A stretch of 64,000 bases of DNA from Pseudonocardia sp. HH130629-09. GTDB lineage: Bacteria > Actinomycetota > Actinomycetes > Mycobacteriales > Pseudonocardiaceae. A program made the position numbers and the translations under genes. The stretch is from positions 3,658,001 through 3,722,000 of the forward strand of contig NZ_CP011868.1 in NCBI RefSeq assembly GCF_001294645.1, in the 5' to 3' direction. The notes under the pieces are model-generated. The model did not search any database. It saw only the letters and a program-made list of their open reading frames with translations, and was not told where the DNA came from. Positions 56,147 through 64,000 of this stretch are shown in pieces; the first letter of the stretch is position 1; every line of letters starts with the position of its first letter.

Positions 56147-56695
56147 TCAGCGCAGCGCGTGAGCGGTGTAGGTGACCGCGCCGAAGGTCCGCGAGTCGAG
56201 CAGCGGCAGGTGCTCGGTGGACCAGCCGTCCGGGAACAGCCGCCTGCCCGCACCTTGGACGACGGGGTGGTGGAACAGCCGGATCTCGTCGACGAGCCCG
56301 GCCGCGATCAGCGTGTGGCACAGCGTGATGCTGCCGGTGCAGACGATGTCGGCGCCCGGCCGCTCCTTCAGTGCCGCGACCTCGGTGACCGGGTCCCCGG
56401 ACAGGACGGTCGAGTTCTCCCACTCCGGGTCGGTCAGCGTCGACGACACCACGTACTTGTCGACCTGGTTCAGGTAGTCGGTGATGCCGGTGGTGTCGTC
56501 GGCCCGGGCGGGCCAGAAGCCGCGGAAGTCGCAGAACGTGCGGCGCCCGAGCAGCGTCGCGTCGGAGGCGGCGTCCTGGCGGTGCAGCTCGGCGAGAACC
56601 TCGTCCTGGCCGTCGGCGGTGGGGTCGAACCAGTCGCCGAGGAACTCGACGGCGCCGTCGAGGGTGATGTTCTGGGTGATCGCGAGGGTGCGCAC
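56147..56695 (-). CDS. Dihydrofolate-reductase-like protein (RibD C-terminal family)
   Basis: A 182-residue RibD_C-type protein, VRTLAITQNITLDGAVEF at the start and CTGSITLCHTLIAAGLVDEI later. The GTG at 56695 has a good GGAGG eight bases upstream, so it is preferred to the GTG at 56710. Such proteins are NADPH reductases of unknown substrates in actinobacteria. Monocistronic. Confidence 0.87.
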   Translation of the reverse strand: MRTLAITQNITLDGAVEFLGDWFDPTADGQDEVLAELHRQDAASDATLLGRRTFCDFRGFWPARADDTTGITDYLNQVDKYVVSSTLTDPEWENSTVLSGDPVTEVAALKERPGADIVCTGSITLCHTLIAAGLVDEIRLFHHPVVQGAGRRLFPDGWSTEHLPLLDSRTFGAVTYTAHALR

Positions 56696-56776
56696 GGGAG
56701 GTGCCTCCACGGTCGTCGGTGCATAGACACCAGGGTCGACCGCGGAGGCGTCCCGAACTCGTCGGTCGCCGCCGGC

Positions 56777-56974
56777 TCAGCCCTCGACGACGGTGATCGC
56801 CGCCGCCGGGCAGCCGTGCGCGGCGTTGCGCACGGCCTGCTCCTGACCGTCCGGCGGGGTGTCGGTGAGCAGCTCGACGACTGCGTCGGAGTCGCGCTGG
56901 TCGAACACGTCCGGGGCGGTGAGCAGGCACTGCCCCGACCCGACGCAGGCGTGCTGGTCGACCTCGACCTTCAT
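56777..56974 (-). CDS. [3Fe-4S] ferredoxin of the P450
   Basis: A 65-residue ferredoxin with only three cluster cysteines in the CVGSGQC...HGCP pattern that marks 3Fe-4S P450 partners. GAGGAG six bases before the ATG. It begins 14 bp after the P450 stop in the same direction and most likely passes electrons to that P450. The ferredoxin reductase is not in the window. Confidence 0.93.
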   Translation of the reverse strand: MKVEVDQHACVGSGQCLLTAPDVFDQRDSDAVVELLTDTPPDGQEQAVRNAAHGCPAAAITVVEG

Positions 56975-56988
56975 CGCGGGCTCCTCCC

Positions 56989-58200
56989 TCACCAGCGGAC
57001 CGGCAGGCTGCGGACGCCGCCGGTGATGTGGTCGGTGCGCACGTCCAGCTCGTCCATGCCGACGGCGAGCTGCAGATCCGGCAGCCGGCGGGCGAGCGTG
57101 GCGAACACCGCGCGCAGCTCGGTGCGGGCAAGGCTCGCGCCGATGCAGAAGTGCGGCCCGTGTCCGAAGCCGACGTGCCCGCGCTCGGCGCGGTCGGGGT
57201 CGAAGGTCTCGGCGTGGTCGAAGACGTCGACGTCGCGGTTGGCGGCGTTGACCGAGAGGATCACCGCGTCGCCACGCGCGATGGTGACCCCGGCGATCTC
57301 CACGTCCTCGTGGGCGTAGCGCAGCAGCCCCAGGTCACCGGGCGCGCCGAGGCGCATGACCTCCTCGATGACGGCGTCGACCCGGCCCTCGGGGTCGGCG
57401 GCGAGCTTGTCCCACTCGTGCCGGTTGCCCATGAGGAACAGCATGCCCAGCCCGATCCGGTTCACGGTGGTCTCGTGCCCGGCGAACAGCAGCCCGACGC
57501 AGAGCCGGATCATCTGGTCGTAGCCGAAGGTCGGGTCGGCGGCCTGGGCCGCGACGAGGTCGCTGATGACGTCCTCACCGGGCTCGGCGCGCTTGCCCTC
57601 GGCGAGCCCGGCCATGTAGCGGCCGAACTCCTCGCGGGCGGCGTGGGCGTCGTCGCCGGAGTAGGTCGCCATCCGGTCGGACAGCCCGCGGAAGTACTCG
57701 CCGTCGGACTCGGGGACGCCGAGCAGCGAGCAGATCACCGCGACCGGCAGCGGGAAGGCGAGGTGGGCGTGCAGGTCGACCACGCCGTCGGCGGACGCGT
57801 CGTGGTCGGCGACCATCGCGTCGACGTAGCCGTCGACGAGCTCCTGCACGTGCCCGGACAGCCGGCGCATGCGCTTGGCGGAGAACGCCGGGGTGAGCAG
57901 CCGGCGCATCCGGCCGTGCTCCTGCTCCTCGGTCTCGTAGGTGCCGGTCGGGCCGTCCTGGACGGCCGCGGTGCTGATCCTCGACGCCTTCTCCGGTTCC
58001 GGGTGCGACCGGCCGAACCGCTTGTCGCCCAGCAGCTCGCGGACCTCGGCGAACCGGGTCACCAGCCACGCCGGGTCGCCGGCCGGGGTGGTCACCGGCG
58101 CGATCGGCGCCTCACGGCGCAGGACCTCGTAGAACGGCGCGAGGTCGAGCAGGTTCGGTCGGGTGAACGGCAGACGGGGACGCTCGGCGGCGAGGGTCAT
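56989..58200 (-). CDS. Cytochrome P450
   Basis: A 403-residue soluble bacterial P450. Heme-binding loop FGHGPHFCIGASLAR, I-helix oxygen motif AGHETT and K-helix EEVMR are intact. AGGAG five bases before the ATG. It resembles CYP105/CYP107-type enzymes that hydroxylate secondary metabolites or xenobiotics; the substrate is unknown. A palindrome in the promoter region (58245-58259) suggests a dedicated repressor. Confidence 0.94.
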   Translation of the reverse strand: MTLAAERPRLPFTRPNLLDLAPFYEVLRREAPIAPVTTPAGDPAWLVTRFAEVRELLGDKRFGRSHPEPEKASRISTAAVQDGPTGTYETEEQEHGRMRRLLTPAFSAKRMRRLSGHVQELVDGYVDAMVADHDASADGVVDLHAHLAFPLPVAVICSLLGVPESDGEYFRGLSDRMATYSGDDAHAAREEFGRYMAGLAEGKRAEPGEDVISDLVAAQAADPTFGYDQMIRLCVGLLFAGHETTVNRIGLGMLFLMGNRHEWDKLAADPEGRVDAVIEEVMRLGAPGDLGLLRYAHEDVEIAGVTIARGDAVILSVNAANRDVDVFDHAETFDPDRAERGHVGFGHGPHFCIGASLARTELRAVFATLARRLPDLQLAVGMDELDVRTDHITGGVRSLPVRW

Positions 58201-58244
58201 CGACACTCCTGGGGTCGTGGTGGTGACCCCAGCCTACGATTTAC

Positions 58245-58259
58245 TGGCAGCATCTGCCA
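58245..58259. promoter_or_regulatory. Palindromic operator candidate before the P450
   Basis: TGGCAGCATCTGCCA: six-base perfect arms around CAT. On the minus strand it lies nine bases upstream of a TAGGCT -10 box (58231-58236), exactly across the promoter spacer, so a bound protein would block P450-ferredoxin transcription. Confidence 0.5.
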
Positions 58260-58325
58260 CGAATGTGCCCGGAGTGCACCGGACCGTCCCCGAACGGGCG
58301 GGTCGGGGGCGGCCCGGGCCCGCGG

Positions 58326-59417
58326 TCACGCCGGGCCGTCGAGCAGCTCCTGCAGGTACTGGTCGATCTGCGGCATGTAGGTGGGCGCGACACCGAACAG
58401 GGCGAGGTGCCCGAGCAGGTCGTCGACGACGCGGATCGTCGCGTGCGGGGTCAGCTCCAGCTCGGCCTCGTGGTCGCGGACCGGGAAGAACATGTCCTCG
58501 TTGATCGGGATGACCCGGGTGACGGCCTCGTTGCGGCCGAGCGCCTCGGCGAGGTTCCCGCCGGTGTGGCGGGCGACGTCGCCGCGCTGCCACTTCCACG
58601 CCATGCAGAGCAGGTCGTTGGGGTCCATCGCGGTGAAGTACGGCTCCAGGAAGCCCGCCATGAAGGCCTCCTTGGAGTCGAACTCCAGGGCGCGCCAGAC
58701 CTCCTGCTTCCAGAACTCGGTGGAGAAGCCCATGACCGCCCAGATGCCGGCGTGGCGCCGCAGCCCGGCCTCGACGTCGGCGTTGCTCGCGTAGTTCCCG
58801 CTGTTCCAGCCCGGGTCGGAGGTGATCGCCTCGACCAGGGCCTTCGTGTAGAGGAAGTCGTGCGGGGTGTTCTGCGCAGTCCCGGCGATCGGCGCGGCAC
58901 GGCGCACCTTGTCCGGGAACCGGACCATCCACTCGTAGGTCTGCTGCGCACCCATCGATCCGCCGACGACGAGCGCGAGCCGCTCGATCCCGTAGTGCTC
59001 GCGCAGCAGCTGCTCCTGGGCGCGGACGTCGTCGCCGATCCGGACGTGCGGGAAGTTCGACATCGCGATGCCGGCGTTCGCGCCCGAGGCGTTGTGCGGG
59101 CTGGTCGACAGACCGTTGCCGATCTGGTTGACCACGACGATGAAGTACCGCTCCGGGTTCAACGCGTGGTCCGGGCCGATGTAGACGTCGCGGAAGATCT
59201 GGTGCGTCCCCGAGTACCAGGTCGTCACCAGGATCGCGTTGTCCTTCGCCGCGTTCAGCGTGCCGAAGGTGGCGACCGCGAGCTGCAGGTCGGGGATCAC
59301 CCCGCCCTCCTCCAGCGCGAACTCGCCGATGCTGATCAGCTCGTAGTCGCCATGGAACTCGTGGGTGTAGAAGGGATTCTCGATCGCGGCCGGCTGCGCT
59401 GTCGTCACGGTCGTCAC
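58326..59417 (-). CDS. Alpha/beta hydrolase related to homoserine O-acetyltransferase
   Basis: A 363-residue MetX-like protein: NAILVTTWYSGTHQ, then the nucleophile elbow GGSMGAQQTYEW and the GLSTSPHNA loop. The C-terminal His region reads DLLGHLALFGVAP, not the canonical GHDAFL, so a true MetX role is doubtful; it is more likely an esterase/acyltransferase of the same fold. AGGAG twelve bases before the GTG is rather far; a GTG at 59408 is also possible. Confidence 0.82.
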   Translation of the reverse strand: MTTVTTAQPAAIENPFYTHEFHGDYELISIGEFALEEGGVIPDLQLAVATFGTLNAAKDNAILVTTWYSGTHQIFRDVYIGPDHALNPERYFIVVVNQIGNGLSTSPHNASGANAGIAMSNFPHVRIGDDVRAQEQLLREHYGIERLALVVGGSMGAQQTYEWMVRFPDKVRRAAPIAGTAQNTPHDFLYTKALVEAITSDPGWNSGNYASNADVEAGLRRHAGIWAVMGFSTEFWKQEVWRALEFDSKEAFMAGFLEPYFTAMDPNDLLCMAWKWQRGDVARHTGGNLAEALGRNEAVTRVIPINEDMFFPVRDHEAELELTPHATIRVVDDLLGHLALFGVAPTYMPQIDQYLQELLDGPA

Positions 59418-59509
59418 TGCTCTGTCACGCTCCTGCTCCGTCGAAGACGCGGACCGGAGCGACTCTTCACCTTTGTGACGCGCGGCACAAGATCCCGTCC
59501 GGGCGGGGA

Positions 59510-59668
59510 TCAGCTCCAGGCGACGACAAGCACCAGCATCGTCACGACGATGCCGAGCCCCAGCATCATCATCAGCAGCCAGGCCCCGGCGTTCGGTGGC
59601 GGCTCGGCGGGCGCCGGACCGGTGCTGCGGCGCAGCTCGGCGAGCTGGGCGCGGTCGAGGATCGGCAT
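59510..59668 (-). CDS. Small single-TM protein
   Basis: A 52-codon ATG ORF: MPILDRAQLAELRR..., a P/A linker, then one membrane helix (AWLLMMMLGLGIVVTMLVLV) and a WS end. Codon third positions are GC-rich and the composition (polar tail plus one helix) is typical of real small proteins. Unknown role. The 203-bp stretch between it and map holds nothing I can name. Confidence 0.6.
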   Translation of the reverse strand: MPILDRAQLAELRRSTGPAPAEPPPNAGAWLLMMMLGLGIVVTMLVLVVAWS

Positions 59669-59871
59669 GGTCAGGTCATCGGAGTTCACATGGTGGTAAC
59701 GCGCGAAGTCGGGTCGTGGGCACTGAGCTCCCTACTCTCGTGTGCCGCAACAAGATCGATGTCGCGGACGGTGCCGCGCGTACTTCCACCGATATCACGG
59801 TGCGTCGACCTGAGCCCGACGGTCCGTCACGCACGGTCATCAACACCGGCCGGCCGGGACGGTCCGGTCGG

Positions 59872-60648
59872 TCATCCCTGCCCGCGCCGGGTCAGCACCC
59901 GGGATCCGTCCTCGGTGATCGCGACGGTGTGCTCGGAGTGCGCGGCGCGCGAGCCGTCGGCGGAGCGGATGGTCCAGCCGTCGGGGTCGAACACGATCCG
60001 GTCGGTGGTCCGCGCGAACCAGGGTTCGAGCGCGAGCGTCAGCCCCGGTCGCAGCGTGAGGCCGCGACCGGCCCGCCCGGTGTTCGGGATGTGGATGTCG
60101 CCGTGCATGGTGCGGCCGAGGTCGTGCCCACCGAACTCGGTGTTGACGGGGTAGCCGTAGTCGCGGGCGACCCCACCGATGGCGGCGGAGATGTCGCCGA
60201 GCCGGTTGCCCGGCCGGGCCGCGACGATCGCGGCCTCCAGGGCGTCCTCGGTGGCACGGATGACACGTCGGTCGCCCTCGTCGGCCGTGGTGCCGACGAT
60301 GATCGTCCGGGCGGAGTCGGCGACCCAGCCGTCGATGCTGACGGCGATGTCGGCGCTGAGGACGTCGCCGTCGCGCAGGACGTCGTCGTGCGGCAGCCCG
60401 TGCAGCACGGCGTCGTTGACCGAGAGGCAGATGACGTTGCGGAACGGGCCGCGCCCGAAGGACGGGGCGTAGTCCCAGTAGCAGGACTCGGCGCCGCGCT
60501 CGGCGAGCATGCCGCGCACGTGCCGCTCGATGTCGAGGAGGTTCACGCCGACGTCGGCGATCCGGCCGACCTCGGTGAGCACCTCGGCGACGAACCGGCC
60601 GGTCGTGTGCATCCGGTCGATCTCGGCCGGTGTCTTCAGTTCGATCAC
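59872..60648 (-). CDS. map: Methionine aminopeptidase type I
   Basis: Removes N-terminal methionine. The 258-residue protein has the five metal ligands in order: Asp in SADIAVSIDGW, Asp in VADSART, His in HDLGRTMHGD, Glu in LALEPW, Glu in HSEHTVAI. GTG start is six bases after TATAGT, a leaderless layout. Its promoter lies inside one arm of a long inverted repeat shared with the divergent XRE gene. Probably an accessory second copy; the housekeeping copy usually lies with ribosomal protein genes. Confidence 0.92.
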   Translation of the reverse strand: MIELKTPAEIDRMHTTGRFVAEVLTEVGRIADVGVNLLDIERHVRGMLAERGAESCYWDYAPSFGRGPFRNVICLSVNDAVLHGLPHDDVLRDGDVLSADIAVSIDGWVADSARTIIVGTTADEGDRRVIRATEDALEAAIVAARPGNRLGDISAAIGGVARDYGYPVNTEFGGHDLGRTMHGDIHIPNTGRAGRGLTLRPGLTLALEPWFARTTDRIVFDPDGWTIRSADGSRAAHSEHTVAITEDGSRVLTRRGQG

Positions 60649-60695
60649 GGTATTACTATACCGGAGCGTCAACGCTTGCCGGTACAGTAATACCG
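60648..60695. promoter_or_regulatory. 17-bp inverted-repeat operator pair, map/XRE
   Basis: CGGTATTACTATACCGG (60648-60664) and CCGGTACAGTAATACCG (60679-60695) are inverted copies with one mismatch, 14-bp spacer. Each arm is itself a palindrome of the form GGTAT-N4-ATACC. The arms contain the map -10 (TATAGT, 60655-60660) and its mirror TACAGT (60683-60688). This is the layout of a shared operator for divergent promoters, very probably bound by the XRE protein next to it. Confidence 0.82.
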
Positions 60696-60711
60696 ACCTT
60701 AGTCTCGTCCC

Positions 60712-60990
60712 ATGGTCCGCCACCCCCTCACGCCCGAGCAGATCGACGCCGGTCGCCGTCTGGGTGCGCTGCTGCGCCGGGCCCGGGGCGACCGCGACCC
60801 CGTCGAGCTCGCCCGGGCCGCCGGGGTCTCCCCCGAGACCCTGCGCAAGATCGAGACAGGACGCCTGCCGAGCCCGGGGTTCGGGACGATCGTCTGCCTC
60901 GCCGAGGCGCTCGGGATGCCGGTGCAGGAGCTGGCCGACACCTGGCGCGGCAGCGACGTGGCGGACGTGGCGATGGAGGCCGCCGGGTAG
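60712..60990 (+). CDS. XRE-family transcriptional regulator
   Basis: A 92-residue single-domain Cro/C1-type protein, helix-turn-helix VELARAAGVSPETLRKIETG and a short helical tail. ATG is six bases after TAGTCT (leaderless). It is divergent from map with a twin operator between; autoregulation and control of map are inferred. Confidence 0.88.
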   Translation: MVRHPLTPEQIDAGRRLGALLRRARGDRDPVELARAAGVSPETLRKIETGRLPSPGFGTIVCLAEALGMPVQELADTWRGSDVADVAMEAAG

Positions 60991-61021
60991 CGGTGCCCGC
61001 ACCTCCGGCACCGCTACCCGG

Positions 61022-61304
61022 CTATTGACCGGGACGCAGCTCGTAGAGGTGTCCCCGCCCCGCCTTCTCGCTGCACCAGCGTGTCGCCGGCGGGGTCGTG
61101 GTGCCGTCCGGCGAACCGTCGACCGGCCACCCGTTCGGCCGGTCCTCGCCGTCGACGACGCACCAGCCGGCTCCGTCGAGCCACCGGCACCACACGACCC
61201 CGTCCGACCGCCGGTAGACCGGCCGCCCGTTCCTGTCGGCCGCCTCGCGGTGGAACCGGTACACGAGCCCGTCGGACAGGGCGCACGAACTCGAAGGTCT
61301 CCAC
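61022..61304 (-). pseudogene. Small protein gene, probably frameshifted
   Basis: The C-terminal 80 residues (VYRFHREAADRNGRPVYRRS..., CRWLDGAGWCVVDGEDRP) are coherent protein sequence, but the only good start, a GTG at 61304 with AGGA upstream and reading VETFEFVR, is in a different frame; one extra base near 61280-61285 would join them. Otherwise translation must start at an unsupported GTG at 61264. Family unknown. Confidence 0.55.
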
Positions 61305-61432
61305 AGGTCCTGGGTACCCGACGCGGCCGGGCCCGTCGATCGGGTCGAGACCCGCCGGAATGACCGACGACGGGGCGAGGTTGACCCCAGCGGTGCCGGA
61401 CGGCACCGGAACACCCCCTGGAGGAGCACGAG

Positions 61433-61864
61433 ATGAGTGACGCGTCGGCCCCGTTCGACCTCGCGGCGATGAACCGCGCCGTGATCGAGGAGTTCCGGGC
61501 GACCGGAGGACGAGCGGGCGGTATGTTCGAGGGCAAGCCGCTCGTGCTGGTCCACCACACGGGAGCCCGGTCCGGCACCGAGCGGATCGCGCCCCTGGTC
61601 CCGCTCCTCGACGGCGAGCGGATCTTCATCTTCGCCAGCAAGGGCGGCGCCGACTCCAACCCGGACTGGTACCACAACCTCCTGGCGAACCCCGACACCC
61701 GCGTCGAGCTGGGCACCGAGACCCTGCCCGTGCAGGTGCGGGAGGTCACCGGTCCCGAGCGGGACGAGGTCTACGCCCGCCAGGTCGCGCTGGAGCCGCA
61801 GTTCGGCGAGTACCAGCGCTCGACGGAGCGGATCATCCCGGTACTGGAGCTGCAGCGGGTCTGA
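61433..61864 (+). CDS. Deazaflavin (F420)-dependent nitroreductase family protein
   Basis: A 143-residue split-barrel protein of the DDN family: MNRAVIEEFRATGGRAGG, LVHHTGARSGTERIAPLVPL and GADSNPDWYHNLLANPDTRV are family signatures. Members use reduced F420 (or fatty acids as ligands). GGAGGAGC precedes the ATG. Substrate unknown. Confidence 0.9.
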   Translation: MSDASAPFDLAAMNRAVIEEFRATGGRAGGMFEGKPLVLVHHTGARSGTERIAPLVPLLDGERIFIFASKGGADSNPDWYHNLLANPDTRVELGTETLPVQVREVTGPERDEVYARQVALEPQFGEYQRSTERIIPVLELQRV

Positions 61865-62020
61865 GCTCGGACGCTGCACGGGGATACCGGGAGCCCATGC
61901 TCCGTAACGGGAGCCATGCGACGCCCGGTTCCCGTGCAACCCCGGGCCCCGACCCGCCTCGTCCGTACGCTCTGACCGACGACGGCCCCCGGCCCACCGG
62001 CCGGTACACCGTTTCGATGG

Positions 62021-62049
62021 TGAACCGATCGGTCCAGAATTGGTAGCAT
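62021..62049 (+). promoter_or_regulatory. Promoter and operator of the tetR-type gene
   Basis: TGAACC (62021-62026) and TAGCAT (62044-62049) are 17 bp apart, and the ATG follows six bases later. The operator TGAACCGATCGGTCCA (62021-62036), with the perfect core ACCGATCGGT, fills the spacer, so the regulator should repress itself. Confidence 0.65.
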
Positions 62050-62055
62050 CGCGTC

Positions 62056-62640
62056 ATGCCGCGTCCACGCCAGTTCGACGAGAAGCGGGTCCTGTCGTCC
62101 GTGCAGGCGGCGTTCTGGGACAAGGGGTACGCAGGTACCTCGCTCGACGGCCTCCTGGCCGCCAGCGGCCTCGGCAAGGGAAGTCTGTACGGGGCGTTCG
62201 GGGACAAGCGGAGCCTGTTCCTGCGCGTGCTGCGCGAGTACGACGACGCCAACAACGCGATGCTGCGCACCCGTCTGGAGCAGAGCGACCGTGCCGTCGA
62301 CGTCGTTCGTGACTTCGTGACCGGCCCACTGCGCGATCCCGACGGGGCGGAGGCACGGCGGGGCTGTCTGCTCGCCAATACGGCGATGGAGCTGTCCGCC
62401 GGCGACCCCGAGGTGGCTGCCGAGGCCCGGCGCAGCTACGCCGCGACGACGACCCTGCTGGCCGAGGCCGTACGGCGGGCCCAGCGCGAGGGCGACGTCA
62501 CCCCCCAGGTCGACCCCGACGAGACCGCCCACGCGGTGCTCGCCGGGCAACTCGGCCTCCTGGTCCTCGGCCGGGTCGGCCAGGACCCGGCCATCCTGTC
62601 GACCATGGCCGGGAGTCTGCTCCAGGGACTGCTGCCCCCA
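62056..62640 (+). CDS. TetR-family regulator, 3' end damaged
   Basis: The first ~195 codons are a normal TetR/AcrR regulator: MPRPRQFDEKRVLSSVQAAF, HTH TSLDGLLAASGLGKGSLYGA, then the ligand domain ending ...MAGSLLQGLLPP. The frame does not stop there: it stays open, opposite nadD and alkB, to the window end. A one-base insertion in the C-rich tract near 62635 would give a TGA at 62679-62681. I end the feature at the last regulator-like codons. Confidence 0.8.
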
Positions 62641-62677
62641 CCCTGCTCGGCTCCGGAGAGTCGACCTCCCCCTGTTG

Positions 62678-62693
62678 TTGACGGATCGGTCCA
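62678..62693. promoter_or_regulatory. Second copy of the TetR operator, orphan
   Basis: TTGACGGATCGGTCCA matches the operator at 62021-62036 in 13 of 16 positions and includes a TTGACG -35-like box. Downstream, where a target gene would be expected, there is only the 3' end of nadD on the other strand. The target gene seems to be missing. Confidence 0.5.
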
Positions 62694-62742
62694 TATCATA
62701 CCGGATCTGTGCCGGGCGGGATCCGGCCGGCGAACCCCCAGG

Positions 62743-63336
62743 TCAGCGGCCTGGTTCCAGGTAGAGGCTGCGCTTGGAGATGTACTGCACCACCCCGTCC
62801 GGAACGAGGTACCAGACCGGCCGCCCCGAGGCCACCCGGTCCCGGCACTCGCTGGACGAGATCGCCATCGCCGGCACCTCCACCGTCGTCACCGACCCCT
62901 CGGGCAGGTGCCCGTCGGCCAGCTCGTACCCGGGCCGGGTCACGCCGACGAAGTGCGCGTAGCGGAACAGCTCGTCGACCTTGTGCCAGGACAGGATCTG
63001 CTGGAGCGCGTCGGCGCCGGTGATGAAGAACAGCTGCGCGTCGGGCATGGCGTCGTGCAGGTCGGCGAGGGTGTCCGCGGTGTAGGTGGGACCGTCGCGG
63101 TCGACGTCGACGCGGCTGACCGAGAATCGCGGGTTCGACGCCGTCGCGATGACCGTCATCAGGTAGCGGTCCTCGGCGGGCGACACATCGCGGGCGCTCT
63201 TCTGCCACGGCCTCCCGGTCGGTACGAAGATCACCTCGTCGAGGGCGAAGCGGTCCGCCACCTCACTGGCGGCGACGAGGTGGCCGTGGTGGACGGGGTC
63301 GAACGTCCCGCCCATCACGCCGATCTTGCGCTGCAT
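62743..63336 (-). CDS. nadD: Nicotinate-nucleotide adenylyltransferase
   Basis: Makes NaAD from NaMN and ATP in NAD synthesis. The 197-residue protein has the nucleotidyltransferase motif [12 protein letters not shown] at residues 9-20 and the [15 protein letters not shown] region (ISSTxxR-like) near the end. In mycobacteria it is followed by rsfS; here a 15-kb segment intervenes. Confidence 0.97.
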   Translation of the reverse strand: MQRKIGVMGGTFDPVHHGHLVAASEVADRFALDEVIFVPTGRPWQKSARDVSPAEDRYLMTVIATASNPRFSVSRVDVDRDGPTYTADTLADLHDAMPDAQLFFITGADALQQILSWHKVDELFRYAHFVGVTRPGYELADGHLPEGSVTTVEVPAMAISSSECRDRVASGRPVWYLVPDGVVQYISKRSLYLEPGR

Positions 63337-63345
63337 CGACGCAGA

Positions 63346-63960
63346 CTATGTCGGCCCCCCGCCCGCCGGCATCCCCGGATACAGGTGCCGGAACTGGACG
63401 CTGATGCGCGGCCCGCTGCGCGCCACCTTCGGCACGCTGTGCTGCCAGGTCCGCTGGCACGTCCCGCCCATGACCAACAGATCCCCCGAGGCGAGCGGGA
63501 ACGACACCGAGGCGCCGCCACCGGTCGGACGCAGCCGCAGCGGCCGCGTCGCGCCGAGGGCGACCAGTGCGACGACGGCGTCGGGCCGCTCACGGGCGAC
63601 CCGGTCGCCGTGCCAGGCCACGCCGTCGGCACCGTCGCGGTAGAGGTTCACGCCGATCTGGGTGAAGGCGTGGCCGTAGCGCTGCCCCAGCGTGCGGCCC
63701 ATGTCGTGCAGCCGGCGGGGCACCGTGTCGTCGGGCAGCACCCAGCGGTGAGTGAGGCGCGGTTCGTCGACCACGCGGTCGTACATGCGGCGGCGGTGAC
63801 CGCGGAACGGCACGGTCGCGCGCAGCAGCGCGAACAGCTCGTCCGGGTCGGGGACCCAGCCGACAGCGACGTCGACCCACGCTCCGTCGGCGAGCTCGTG
63901 CCGGTACGCCGGGGCCGCACCCCCGGCGGTGAAGAGCGAAGCCTGCCCGCCGACGTCCAC
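63346..63960 (-). CDS. AlkB-type 2-oxoglutarate/Fe(II) dioxygenase
   Basis: Repairs alkylated DNA or RNA bases by oxidative demethylation. The 204-residue protein holds the iron ligands HGD (GVAWHGDRV) and the distal His (WQHSVPK), and RISVQFR with the 2-oxoglutarate-binding Arg. It lies nine bases upstream of nadD in the same direction. Of the AlkB subfamilies it looks like the short ALKBH2/3-like bacterial type. The last 40 bp of the window hold nothing further. Confidence 0.93.
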   Translation of the reverse strand: MDVGGQASLFTAGGAAPAYRHELADGAWVDVAVGWVPDPDELFALLRATVPFRGHRRRMYDRVVDEPRLTHRWVLPDDTVPRRLHDMGRTLGQRYGHAFTQIGVNLYRDGADGVAWHGDRVARERPDAVVALVALGATRPLRLRPTGGGASVSFPLASGDLLVMGGTCQRTWQHSVPKVARSGPRISVQFRHLYPGMPAGGGPT

Positions 63961-64000
63961 CTCCGCAACGCTACGCCGGATCGAACGAGAGTTCGAGTGG

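Noticed and set aside
56058-56162. 34-codon GTG ORF overlapping the DedA stop by four bases
   Set aside because: Low-complexity, no family, and it runs into the 3' end of the RibD-like gene; coupling alone is not enough.
58326-59417. Methionine biosynthesis metX
   Set aside because: The C-terminal catalytic region departs from canonical MetX and no metY is adjacent; annotated only as a related hydrolase.

Overview
The window is a high-GC actinobacterial chromosome segment, most likely from Pseudonocardiaceae and possibly Pseudonocardia itself. This is inferred from codon use, frequent GTG starts, ATGA/GTGA gene overlaps, F420-type proteins and gene order. The backbone follows, from memory, the order of the Mycobacterium tuberculosis Rv2362c-Rv2421c region: recO, era, corC, ybeY, phoH, rsmE, dnaJ2, hrcA, hemW, sirA, cysH, lepA, rpsT, holA, comEA, degV, GDSL, gpgP, rsfS and nadD. 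No rRNA, tRNA, CRISPR array, transposase or phage gene was seen.

Layout. 1-9908 (minus strand): recO (partial), era, lhgO, corC, ybeY, phoH, a lipoprotein hydrolase, rsmE, dnaJ2, hrcA. 10001-12941 (plus): a secreted LolA-like protein with an ABC-2 exporter. 12983-15611 (minus): a hydrolase, hemW, a membrane protein. 15763-29167: a sulfur region with the assimilatory operon sirA / zinc ribbon / cysH / cysD / cysN, a TauE/SafE exporter, a YeiH-type exporter, a large FAD/NAD(P) oxidoreductase and OsmC. Five very short ORFs precede these transcription units and look like cysteine-sensing leader peptides. A secreted RNase/barstar pair and a luciferase-like oxidoreductase sit inside this stretch.

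29185-39807: enoyl-CoA hydratase, a DUF559-type protein flanked by two copies of a palindromic repeat, a sirtuin, an MDR oxidoreductase, MarR, lepA, cyanase, rpsT, a 17-bp tandem repeat array, holA, and threonine synthase under a SAM riboswitch whose closing helix contains the ribosome binding site. 39882-47715 (minus): comEC, comEA, degV, an FGGY kinase, a GDSL protein, gpgP, rsfS.

47716-62742 separates rsfS from nadD, which are neighbours in mycobacteria, and looks like an accessory insertion. It carries MaoC, GNAT, an exported amino-acid-oxidation module (Tat amine oxidase, RidA lipoprotein, frameshifted permease, IclR), methyltransferase, DedA, a P450 with its ferredoxin, a MetX-like hydrolase, a methionine aminopeptidase divergent from an XRE regulator across a near-perfect inverted repeat, a probably frameshifted small gene, a deazaflavin-type reductase and a TetR regulator whose frame has no stop codon in the window. 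nadD and alkB close the window.

The most novel material is the leader-peptide set, with a shared 12-bp motif upstream of three of them. The FWPSRR...DEFC leader pair looks like a second leader family next to the RRHVDL type.
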